A stretch of 64,000 bases of DNA from contig NZ_CP108088.1 in assembly GCF_036192275.1 (NCBI RefSeq), positions 2,232,001 through 2,296,000 on the forward strand, in the 5' to 3' direction. A program made the translations under genes and the position numbers. The notes under the pieces are model-generated. The model was not told the DNA's origin, ran no database searches, and saw only the letters and a list, made by a program, of their open reading frames with translations. Source of the stretch: Streptomyces sp. NBC_00250. GTDB taxonomy: Bacteria > Actinomycetota > Actinomycetes > Streptomycetales > Streptomycetaceae. Every line of letters starts with the position of its first letter. The stretch's first letter is position 1. Positions 16,804 to 23,489 of this stretch are shown here, in pieces.

Positions 16804-17259
16804 ATGAACACCTCACCCCTGAACACCTCACCCCTGAACACCTCACCCCTGAACGTCTCGCCCCGGCTCGACCTCATCGGCCTCGTCGTCTCGGACATGG
16901 CCGCCTCGCTCGCCTTCTACCGCCGTCTCGGTCTGGAGATCCCGGACGACGCCGACTCCGCCCCGCACGTGGAGGCGACGCTGCCCGGCGGACTGCGGAT
17001 CGCCTGGGACACCGAGGACGTCGTGCGCTCCTTCGACCCCGACTGGCGGCGGCCCGAGGGCGGGAACCGGATCGAGCTCGCCTTCCGGTGCGGTTCGCCG
17101 GGGGCCGTGGACGCGGTGTACGAGCAGCTGGTCGCGGCCGGGTACCGGGGGCACCTGAAGCCCTGGGACGCCTTCTGGGGCCAGCGCTACGCCGTGGTCC
17201 TCGACCCGGACGGTTCGGGCGTCTCCCTGTTCGCCGACTCCGCCACGGACGCCGCATAG
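16804..17259 (+). CDS. VOC-superfamily (glyoxalase/dioxygenase-like) protein
   Basis: A 151-residue single-unit VOC protein. Paired beta-alpha-beta modules are recognisable from LIGLVVSDMAASLAFYRRLG and from the C-terminal AVVLDPDGSGVSLFAD. Members include glyoxalase I, extradiol dioxygenases and antibiotic-binding proteins, so no reaction is called; a metal site is not clearly conserved. The first 20 residues are built from a tandem NTSPL repeat. The gene overlaps the end of the convergent AraC-type gene by 73 bases. Partnership with that regulator is possible, since AraC-VOC pairs are frequent in actinobacteria. Confidence 0.8.
   Translation: MNTSPLNTSPLNTSPLNVSPRLDLIGLVVSDMAASLAFYRRLGLEIPDDADSAPHVEATLPGGLRIAWDTEDVVRSFDPDWRRPEGGNRIELAFRCGSPGAVDAVYEQLVAAGYRGHLKPWDAFWGQRYAVVLDPDGSGVSLFADSATDAA
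16807..16866 (+). repeat. 15-bp tandem repeat in the VOC gene start
   Basis: Three identical copies of AACACCTCACCCCTG (16807-16851) are followed by a degenerate fourth (16852-16866). Each unit encodes Asn-Thr-Ser-Pro-Leu. Since 15 is a multiple of three, copy-number change would keep the frame and vary only the N-terminal tail. Confidence 0.9.
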
Positions 17260-17951
17260 GCACCGAGCGTCATCCCGGCCAGCGCCCTGGTCTCGCGGGC
17301 GAGATGGGCCTGGTCGGCGCAGCCCGCGCGGACGGCGGCCTCCGCGTACGGCACCCCGGCCAGGACCAGGGCCAGGGCGCGCTGGAGCCGGAGGACGCGG
17401 GCGAGCGTCTTGGGGCCGTAGCCGAAGGCGTCGAGGGAGCGCCGGTGCAGCTGCCGGGCGCCGAGGCCGACCGCGTCGGCCGTCTCGGCGACCGCCCGGC
17501 CCGCCGCGAGGCGCGCCACGACGGCCCGGAGCAGCGGATCGGGAGCGGGGGCGTCGGCGGCCCGGCGGCGTACGAGTGTGTCCAGGGCGGCGGCCGGGTC
17601 GGGGGCCGCCGTGATCCGCTCGCCGAGCCGTCGCGCCTCGGCCTCGCCCCACAGGGCACCGAGGGCGACCCGCCGGTCGCGGAGTTCATGGGCCGGTACG
17701 CCGAAGAAGCCGGGTGCGTCACCGGGTGCGAAGCGGATTCCGGCGTACCGCTCGGCGGTCTCCGCCGGTACGTACGCGTGTGTGTCGGGTCCGGCGACGA
17801 GGAGGTGCCCGTCGGCCCAGATCAGGTCCATGCAGCCGTCGGGCAGGACGGACCGGGAGACCTCCGCGGCGGAACCGGCGGGGACTGCGGTGCCGACGGT
17901 CCGGGTCCACAGGACGGCTCCGTCGAGCAGGGCGGGGCGCTCCTCGTACAC
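17187..17951 (-). CDS. AraC-family regulator with an N-terminal DUF6597-type domain
   Basis: A 254-residue regulator. The N-terminal half (VLPDGCMDLIWADGHLLVAG, with AGIRFAPGDAPGFFGVP) fits the DUF6597 ligand-type domain. The C-terminal half is an AraC HTH pair (AVAETADAVGLGARQLHRRS and YAEAAVRAGCADQAHLARET), ending near LAGMTLGAYAASV. The last 20 residues extend past the usual family end and create the 73-base antisense overlap with the VOC gene. The start is GTG 17951 with a close GAGG. The inducer is unknown. Confidence 0.82.
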   Translation of the reverse strand: MYEERPALLDGAVLWTRTVGTAVPAGSAAEVSRSVLPDGCMDLIWADGHLLVAGPDTHAYVPAETAERYAGIRFAPGDAPGFFGVPAHELRDRRVALGALWGEAEARRLGERITAAPDPAAALDTLVRRRAADAPAPDPLLRAVVARLAAGRAVAETADAVGLGARQLHRRSLDAFGYGPKTLARVLRLQRALALVLAGVPYAEAAVRAGCADQAHLARETRALAGMTLGAYAASVAESANRETPEPSGSRTTA

Positions 17952-17978
17952 ACCTCAAAAATAAGCCCCGCCGATCGG

Positions 17979-19103
17979 TCAGTCCTTCTCCCAGCCGGAG
18001 TGGAGGCGGGCCTTCACGTCGTCCGGGGGCAGGAACCTGGACCAGCGTTCGGGGAACTCGGAGGGCATGTCCGGGTCGTCCTCGTCGACGTCGTCCGCCT
18101 CGGCACGCACGCGTGCGACGAGTTCCGCCGCCTGGACGGCGCGGGCCCGCTCGTTGGCCTCGCGGGCCGCGGCCGTGGCGACGGAGGGCCAGACGCGGTC
18201 GATGGCGGCGTTCACGGCTGCGCCGACGAGGACGGCGAAGGCCGAGATGCCGATCCAGAGGAGGACGGCGATGGGGGCGGCGAGGGAGCCGTAGATCGTC
18301 GGTCCCTCGACCTGGCTGGTGAGGTAGATGCGCAGCAGGAAACTGCCGAGCACCCACATCCCGAGCGCGACGAGGGCGCCGGGAATGTCCTCGATCCACG
18401 GCGATCTGACGGGCACGGACACGTGGTAGAGCGTGGTGAGGAAGGCGACGGAGAGCAGGGTGACGGCCGGCCAGTAGAGGACCGAGACGACCTCCGTGCC
18501 CCAGGGGACGAGTTCGACGACCCGGTCGGGGCCGACGACCGCGAGCGGCAGCACGACGGCGCCGATGATCAGGGCCACGATGTAGAGCAGGAAGGCCAGG
18601 AGCCGGGTCTTCACGATGCCGCGGTGGCCGTCGAGTCCGTACATGACGGTGATGGTGTCGATGAAGACGTTCACCGCGCGCGAGCCGGACCAGAGGGCGA
18701 TGGCGAAACCGAGGGAGACGAGTTCGGGACGTTTGCCCTGGGTCACGTCGTCCAGGAGCGGTTTGGCGATGTCGCGGACCCCGCGGTCGGAGAGGACCGT
18801 TCCGGCAGCGCGAAGGATGTTCTCCTCGATGCTCGCGACGGTGTCCGTGTTGGTCCAGTCGTCGGCGTAGCCGAGGAGGGCGATCAGGCCGAGGAGCAGC
18901 GGCGGCAGCGACAGCAGGGTGAAGAACGCCGCCTCGGCGGCGAGGCCGAGGATCCGGTACTCGATGCACGAGTTGACGGTGTCCTTGAGGAGCAGCCAGA
19001 CCATCTTCCGCTTCGAGACGTTGCGGTAGAGGACGCGCGCGCGGTGGAGCCTGCTCCAGGGCCGCCGCTCGGGCCGTTCGGGTGTTTCGCTTGCTGCCTG
19101 CAC
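17979..19103 (-). CDS. YihY/BrkB-family membrane protein
   Basis: A 374-residue inner-membrane protein of the YihY/virulence-factor-BrkB family. It has about six transmembrane segments, from ILGLAAEAAFFTLLSLPPLL to AVLLWIGISAFAVLVGAAVN, and a long acidic cytoplasmic tail (about 300-374). The family is widespread and lacks a settled biochemical role; the old RNase BN assignment has been withdrawn. The start is GTG 19103, only 17 bases from the divergent acyl-CoA dehydrogenase start, with no clear ribosome site. The next gene downstream is AraC-like on the same strand after 27 bases. Confidence 0.85.
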   Translation of the reverse strand: MQAASETPERPERRPWSRLHRARVLYRNVSKRKMVWLLLKDTVNSCIEYRILGLAAEAAFFTLLSLPPLLLGLIALLGYADDWTNTDTVASIEENILRAAGTVLSDRGVRDIAKPLLDDVTQGKRPELVSLGFAIALWSGSRAVNVFIDTITVMYGLDGHRGIVKTRLLAFLLYIVALIIGAVVLPLAVVGPDRVVELVPWGTEVVSVLYWPAVTLLSVAFLTTLYHVSVPVRSPWIEDIPGALVALGMWVLGSFLLRIYLTSQVEGPTIYGSLAAPIAVLLWIGISAFAVLVGAAVNAAIDRVWPSVATAAAREANERARAVQAAELVARVRAEADDVDEDDPDMPSEFPERWSRFLPPDDVKARLHSGWEKD

Positions 19104-19120
19104 CTGCTTACCGTATCGGC

Positions 19121-20779
19121 ATGGCAGCGACCACCCACACCGTGACCAACCAGGCTCCGCCCCTGGTGGGGTACGACGTCTTCACGAGCGACCTCGCCCT
19201 GGCCGAGGCGGTCGAACGACACCTCGCGCCGGAGCTCCTGGCGGAGGCCCGCGAGGATCTCGTCGTCCTCGGCCGGGCGACCGGTTCGGCACAGGTCCAG
19301 GAGTGGGGCGCGCGGGCGAACGCGAACCCGCCGCGGCTGCGGACCCATGACCGGTACGGCCACCGGATCGACGAGGTCGACTTCGATCCGGCCTGGCACC
19401 GGCTCCTCGGCAAGTCGGTGGGGGCCGGGCTGACGGACGCGTGGGGCCGTCCCGGCGGTCATGTGCGGCGGGCCGCCGGGTTCCTGGTGGTGTCACAGGC
19501 GGAGGCGGGGCACGGCTGCCCGTTGTCGATGACGCACGCCGCCGTGCCCGCGCTGCGCGCCGAGCCGGAGCTGGCGGAGGTCTGGGAGCCGGCGGCGACC
19601 TCGCACGTGTACGAGCAGGAGCTGCGCCCGGTCGCGGAGAAGGCGGGCGTCCTGCTCGGGATGGCCATGACGGAGAAGCAGGGCGGCAGCGACGTCCGGG
19701 CGAACACCACGGAGGCGCATCCCCTCGCAGCCGACGGGGAGTACGTCCTGACGGGGCACAAGTGGTTCTGTTCGGCGCCGATGTCGGACGCGTTCCTGGT
19801 CCTCGCGCAGGCTCCGGCGGGGCTCACCTGCTTCCTGGTGCCCCGGGTGCTCGCGGACGGTTCGCGGAACGCCTTCGCGCTCCAGCGGCTGAAGGACAAG
19901 CTGGGCAACCGTTCGAACGCCTCCGCCGAGGTCGAGTTCGACGGGACGACGTGGGCGCGCCGGGTCGGCGAGGAGGGACGCGGGCTCCGCACGATCATGG
20001 GCATGGTGGCGGCGACCCGCCTCGACTGCGTCCTCGGTTCGGCGGCGCTGATGCGGCAGGCGGTGGCGCAGGCCGTGCACCACTGCGCGTACCGCGAGGC
20101 CTTCGGCGGACCGCTGATCGAGAAGCCGCTGATGCGGAACGTACTCGCCGATCTCACCGTGGAGTCGGAGGCGGCGACGGTGCTCGGCATGCGTCTGGCG
20201 GCGGCCTACGACGCCGTCGGAAACGACGGCACCGGCCACGCGGAACAGGAGCGCGCCTTGCTGCGTATCGCCGTTCCGGCGGCGAAGTACTGGGTCACGA
20301 AGCGGTGCACGCCGATGGTGGCGGAGGCCCTGGAGTGCCTGGGCGGCAACGGGTACGTGGAGGAGTCGGGGATGCCGAGGCTGCTGCGGGAGTCGCCGCT
20401 CAACTCGGTCTGGGAGGGCTCGGGGAACGTCCAGGCGCTGGACGTGGTCCGGGCTCTGCGGACCGAGCCCGCCGCGCTCGACGCGCTTCTGCGGGAGGTC
20501 GGGGCGGCCCGGGGCGCGGACCATCGCCTCGACCGGGCGATCCGGGGGCTGCTCGTCGAACTGGCGGACCTGGAGGGGATCGAGGCGCGGGCGCGGCGGC
20601 TGACGGAACGGCTCGCGCTGGTCCTTCAGGGGGCGCTGCTCGTGCGGTGGGCGCCGCCGGAGGTCGCGGACGCGTTCTGCGCGTCGCGGCTGGGGGGTGA
20701 CGGGGGTTCGGCGTTCGGGACGCTGCCGCACACGCTGGACCTGAGGGCGCTCGTGGAGCGGGCCCGGGTGGAGGTCTGA
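19121..20779 (+). CDS. AidB-like acyl-CoA dehydrogenase
   Basis: A 552-residue flavoprotein with the extended architecture of E. coli AidB and not that of 380-residue acyl-CoA dehydrogenases. Hallmarks are MAMTEKQGGSDVRANTTEA (FAD/substrate loop), LTGHKWFCSAPMSDAFLVLA and the C-terminal segment LGGNGYVEESGMPRLLRESP followed by NSVWEGSGN. AidB belongs to the adaptive response to alkylation and can bind DNA, though its physiological reaction is unclear. An Ada-AlkA gene lies 5 kb away, which is suggestive only. ATG 19121 sits 17 bases from the divergent YihY start, so the transcript is probably leaderless or nearly so. Confidence 0.85.
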   Translation: MAATTHTVTNQAPPLVGYDVFTSDLALAEAVERHLAPELLAEAREDLVVLGRATGSAQVQEWGARANANPPRLRTHDRYGHRIDEVDFDPAWHRLLGKSVGAGLTDAWGRPGGHVRRAAGFLVVSQAEAGHGCPLSMTHAAVPALRAEPELAEVWEPAATSHVYEQELRPVAEKAGVLLGMAMTEKQGGSDVRANTTEAHPLAADGEYVLTGHKWFCSAPMSDAFLVLAQAPAGLTCFLVPRVLADGSRNAFALQRLKDKLGNRSNASAEVEFDGTTWARRVGEEGRGLRTIMGMVAATRLDCVLGSAALMRQAVAQAVHHCAYREAFGGPLIEKPLMRNVLADLTVESEAATVLGMRLAAAYDAVGNDGTGHAEQERALLRIAVPAAKYWVTKRCTPMVAEALECLGGNGYVEESGMPRLLRESPLNSVWEGSGNVQALDVVRALRTEPAALDALLREVGAARGADHRLDRAIRGLLVELADLEGIEARARRLTERLALVLQGALLVRWAPPEVADAFCASRLGGDGGSAFGTLPHTLDLRALVERARVEV

Positions 20780-20813
20780 GGGACCCCGTACGTCCGTGCG
20801 AAGGGAAGTTGTG

Positions 20814-20893
20814 CCGCGCGTGCCAGGGGTGGACCACAGGGGTCGGCACGCGCGGAAAAGCGGGGGTGGTGCTGCGCCGACACGGCACCACCC
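20814..20893 (+). terminator. Two hairpins in tandem after the acyl-CoA dehydrogenase gene
   Basis: The first hairpin has perfect 11-bp arms (CCGCGCGTGCC, 20814-20824, with 20845-20855) around 20 bases, followed by AAAAG. A second has 9-bp arms (GGGTGGTGC, 20864-20872, with 20885-20893) around 12 bases. Together they probably end transcription ahead of the GAF regulator. The remainder of the 290-base gap to 21069 shows no gene and no clear promoter boxes. Confidence 0.6.
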
Positions 20894-21069
20894 GCCGCTC
20901 ACACCACCTTCACCCAGGAGGCCGGTCGCCGAACAGAGTTGCAAAGGGTTGCAGGATTACCCGAACCGGGCCTCGCCGGACGGTTCCGAACGGCACGATG
21001 GGCACCGACACTCCGGACATCTGCCCCGTGCAGAACCGATACAGCACCCCGGGTGGCTGGGAGAGACCG

Positions 21070-22389
21070 ATGAATAACACTCAGCTCGACATGAAGCGCC
21101 TCGCCGCCATGGACGCCGCCCAGGCCACCCGGCTGCTCCACCGGGTGCGCGAGGAGACCCTGGCGGGCCGTACGCCGCCGATCGCGCCCCGCCCGGAGAT
21201 CGACGCGTCCTGGCAGCGGATGGCCCGGATCGGGCTCGACCCCGACCAGGGCACGAACAGCGTGCTGCTGCAGCGGGACGAGCTGGAGGAGCGGCGCAGG
21301 AGCACGCTCCTCGCCGAGGTCATGCAGACGCTGAGCGGCGGCCTCGCCGGCATCGCCGACACCTCGCTCCAGATCATGGTGGTCACCGACGAGCACGGCC
21401 GGGTGCTGTGGCGGCAGGGGAACCTCGCGGTGATGCGGCAGGCCAACGGCATCTGCCTGGAGGAAGGCGCGGCCTGGACCGAACACACCACCGGCACCAA
21501 CGCGGTCGGCACGGCCCTCACCCTCGGCCGGGCGGTCCAGGTGCACTCCGCCGAGCACTACGTCCAGGCGCTCCACAACTGGACCTGCGCCGCGGCGCCC
21601 GTGCACGACCCGCGCGACCGGCGGCTGCTCGGCATCCTGGACGTGAGCGGTCCCGCGTCCAGCTTCCATCCGGCGATGCTGGCCCTGGTCGGCTCGGTGG
21701 CCCAGCTCGCCGAGGCCGAGATGCGGGAGCGGCACCGCAGATCGGTCGAGCGGCTGAGGTCGGTGGCGGCGCCGATCCTGTGCCGGGTGGGCGGCCGGGC
21801 CATCGCGGTCGACGCCCACGGCTGGACGGCGGCGGTGACGGGGCTCGCGCCGGTGGACCGGATCACCCTGCCGAAGTCGTTCCGGTCCGGCCGGATGTGG
21901 CTGCCCTCGCTCGGCGTCTGTGCGGTGGAACCGCTGCCGGGCGGCTGGCTGCTGCGGGTCGAGGAGGAGGCCCCGGCGGACGAGCCGGGCTCGGCGGCGG
22001 CGAGCCGGGTCGTGCTCGACCTGAGCCGGCCGCGCCGCTGGACGGTGTCCGTCTCGGGGGCCGCGGGCAGCTGGCAGCAGGAGCTGAGCCCCCGGCACGC
22101 GGAACTCCTCTACGTCCTGGCGATGCACCGGGACGGGCGCACGGCGGCGGAGCTGGCGGACGACGTCTTCGGGGACCGTACGCGCACGGTGACCGTACGT
22201 GCCGAGATGTCCCGGGTACGCCGGAACCTGGCCGGGGTCCTGGCGCACCGCCCGTACCGCTTCCGCGAGGAGGTGGCCGTGGAGGTCCTGCGCCCGGAGC
22301 GCCCGGTGGACCTGCTCCCCCACTCCCTCGCCCCGGCCGTAAGGACGCCCCGAACGGGCACGGACGCGCAGGGGACGCCGTCGGCGTAG
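21070..22389 (+). CDS. GAF-domain transcriptional regulator (AcoR-like sensor part without an AAA module)
   Basis: A 439-residue regulator. The first 300 residues resemble the sensory part of AcoR-type activators: RPEIDASWQRMARIGLDPDQ and the GAF segment VVTDEHGRVLWRQGN, then EEGAAWTEHTTGTNAVGTAL and FHPAMLALVGSVAQLAEAE. No sigma-54 AAA domain follows. The C-terminus holds a winged-helix-like region (ELLYVLAMHRDGRTAAELAD then TVTVRAEMSRVRRNL). This layout is common in actinobacteria, where it often controls alcohol or aldehyde metabolism, but no such gene is adjacent. ATG 21070 has GGGAGAG upstream. Confidence 0.82.
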   Translation: MNNTQLDMKRLAAMDAAQATRLLHRVREETLAGRTPPIAPRPEIDASWQRMARIGLDPDQGTNSVLLQRDELEERRRSTLLAEVMQTLSGGLAGIADTSLQIMVVTDEHGRVLWRQGNLAVMRQANGICLEEGAAWTEHTTGTNAVGTALTLGRAVQVHSAEHYVQALHNWTCAAAPVHDPRDRRLLGILDVSGPASSFHPAMLALVGSVAQLAEAEMRERHRRSVERLRSVAAPILCRVGGRAIAVDAHGWTAAVTGLAPVDRITLPKSFRSGRMWLPSLGVCAVEPLPGGWLLRVEEEAPADEPGSAAASRVVLDLSRPRRWTVSVSGAAGSWQQELSPRHAELLYVLAMHRDGRTAAELADDVFGDRTRTVTVRAEMSRVRRNLAGVLAHRPYRFREEVAVEVLRPERPVDLLPHSLAPAVRTPRTGTDAQGTPSA

Positions 22390-22545
22390 CCGGGTGAGGA
22401 GGACGGGTCGCGAGCCGCACCCCCGCCCGAGCGGGACCGGCCGTCCACCGGCGGCGACACCCCCGACATCGACCGGCGGCCCGGCGCGCCCCTCGCACCA
22501 CGACCCCGGTCGCCGTGCCGACGGGGGGCGTGATGCGATGAGCTC

Positions 22546-23115
22546 ATGCGCATCACTCTCACCACCTGGTCCCTTGAGCAGACCTCACCGGCCGATCTCC
22601 GCCCCTCCCCCGCCCCCGAAGGCGGCGACATCACGATCGAGCGGGCCGCGGTCCCGTCGCCGGAGTACAGCCGCTTCCTCTATACGGCGGTCGGTGGCGA
22701 CATCCGCTGGAACGACCGCCTGTCACTGACGTACAAGCAGTGGCAGGAGATCGTCGAGAAGCCGGGCGCCGAGATCTGGGTGGCGTACGACAAGGGGACG
22801 CCGGCCGGGTACGTGGAGCTCGACCCGCAGGCCGACGGCGTGGTGGAGATCGTCTACTTCGGCCTGATCCCGGCCTTCCGGGGGCGCCGGATCGGTGGTC
22901 ACCTGCTCTCGTACGGGGTGGCGCGCGCCTGGGACCTGGCCGAGCGGTGGCCCGAGCGGGAGACGACGACGCGCGTCTGGCTGCACACCTGCTCGCTCGA
23001 CGGCCCGCACGCGATGGCCAACTACGAGCGCCGTGGTTTCCGCCTCTTCGACACCAAGGTCGAGGAGGTCGAGGAGAGCGAGACCCCCGGCCCGTGGCCC
23101 GGCGCCCACGCCTGA
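22546..23115 (+). CDS. GNAT-family N-acetyltransferase
   Basis: A 189-residue GNAT enzyme. The acetyl-CoA loop is visible in IVYFGLIPAFRGRRIGGHLL (R-x-x-G-x-G/A variant) and the C-terminal motif in ANYERRGFRLFDTKVEE. The N-terminal 45 residues (strand, then IERAAVPSPEYSRFLYTAVG) form the acceptor side, so the substrate cannot be called. It follows the GAF regulator by 156 bases and ends just before a strong terminator, so it is probably monocistronic. Confidence 0.83.
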   Translation: MRITLTTWSLEQTSPADLRPSPAPEGGDITIERAAVPSPEYSRFLYTAVGGDIRWNDRLSLTYKQWQEIVEKPGAEIWVAYDKGTPAGYVELDPQADGVVEIVYFGLIPAFRGRRIGGHLLSYGVARAWDLAERWPERETTTRVWLHTCSLDGPHAMANYERRGFRLFDTKVEEVEESETPGPWPGAHA

Positions 23116-23146
23116 GCCGCCCGGGAGGCATGCCACAGAACCGCGT

Positions 23147-23171
23147 AGGGGCCCTGATCAGGGCCCCTTTT
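23147..23171 (+). terminator. Strong rho-independent terminator
   Basis: A perfect 22-base palindrome (AGGGGCCCTGA and its complement, 23147-23168) runs directly into T residues. It isolates the acetyltransferase gene from the sulfur operon and its leader. Confidence 0.9.
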
Positions 23172-23191
23172 GCGTGACCCAGACCACACCA

Positions 23192-23252
23192 TCTCGCCAA
23201 GCGAGACGACTATGTCCGCATTCTGGACGATGCTGGACTGGGTCCAAAGTCC
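23192..23252 (+). promoter_or_regulatory. Palindromes upstream of the sulfur-operon leader
   Basis: Two short symmetric elements sit between the terminator and the leader peptide: TCTCGC-CAA-GCGAGA (23192-23206) and TGGAC-TGG-GTCCA (23234-23246), the latter flanked by GGACT and AGTCC. This is the only stretch where a promoter and operator for the operon could lie. The binding protein is unknown; a sulfur-responsive regulator would be expected. Confidence 0.35.
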
Positions 23253-23269
23253 CGTGACACGCTTCCGTC

Positions 23270-23353
23270 ATGTCTGGAACTGGAATTGCCTTGGTGAGTC
23301 GGCGGCACGTCGACCTAGGCCGCATGTCCAGCGCCATCTGTCCGGCGCGCTGA
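23270..23353 (+). CDS. Cysteine-containing leader peptide of the sulfur operon
   Basis: A 27-residue ORF starts MSGTGIALVSRRHVDLGRMS and ends SAICPAR. It matches the pattern of 'putative leader peptides' that I recall ahead of cysteine-assimilation operons in Streptomyces. The single Cys codon (23339) lies four codons before the stop. No ribosome site precedes ATG 23270, so translation may be leaderless. Ribosome stalling at the Cys codon during cysteine shortage could change folding of the 136 bases before the sulfite reductase gene. The attenuation role is inferred from position and from mycobacterial cysteine uORFs. Confidence 0.78.
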   Translation: MSGTGIALVSRRHVDLGRMSSAICPAR

Positions 23354-23405
23354 GAGAACCAGCACCGCCGCGATCACTTTTCAGCACGACTCTGCCCCAC
23401 CCTGC

Positions 23406-23452
23406 TGCGCACTGACGCGCCACCCTCCGACCTGAGCGCCAGTGTGCAGGTC
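23406..23452 (+). promoter_or_regulatory. Competing hairpins between leader peptide and sulfite reductase gene
   Basis: Two pairings cannot form together. TGCGCACTG (23406-23414) pairs with CAGTGTGCA (23440-23448) through nine pairs including one G-U. GACCTG (23429-23434) pairs with CAGGTC (23447-23452). They share bases 23447-23448. No T tract follows, so any switch would act on translation or Rho-dependent termination. Confidence 0.4.
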
Positions 23453-23489
23453 AGAGCCGCCCTCTCGCAGTCCCGAAGGACAAGACGCC

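Noticed and set aside
20809..21069. 87-codon N-terminal extension of the GAF regulator
   Set aside because: It passes through the terminator hairpins and has no domain. ATG 21070 has a good ribosome site.
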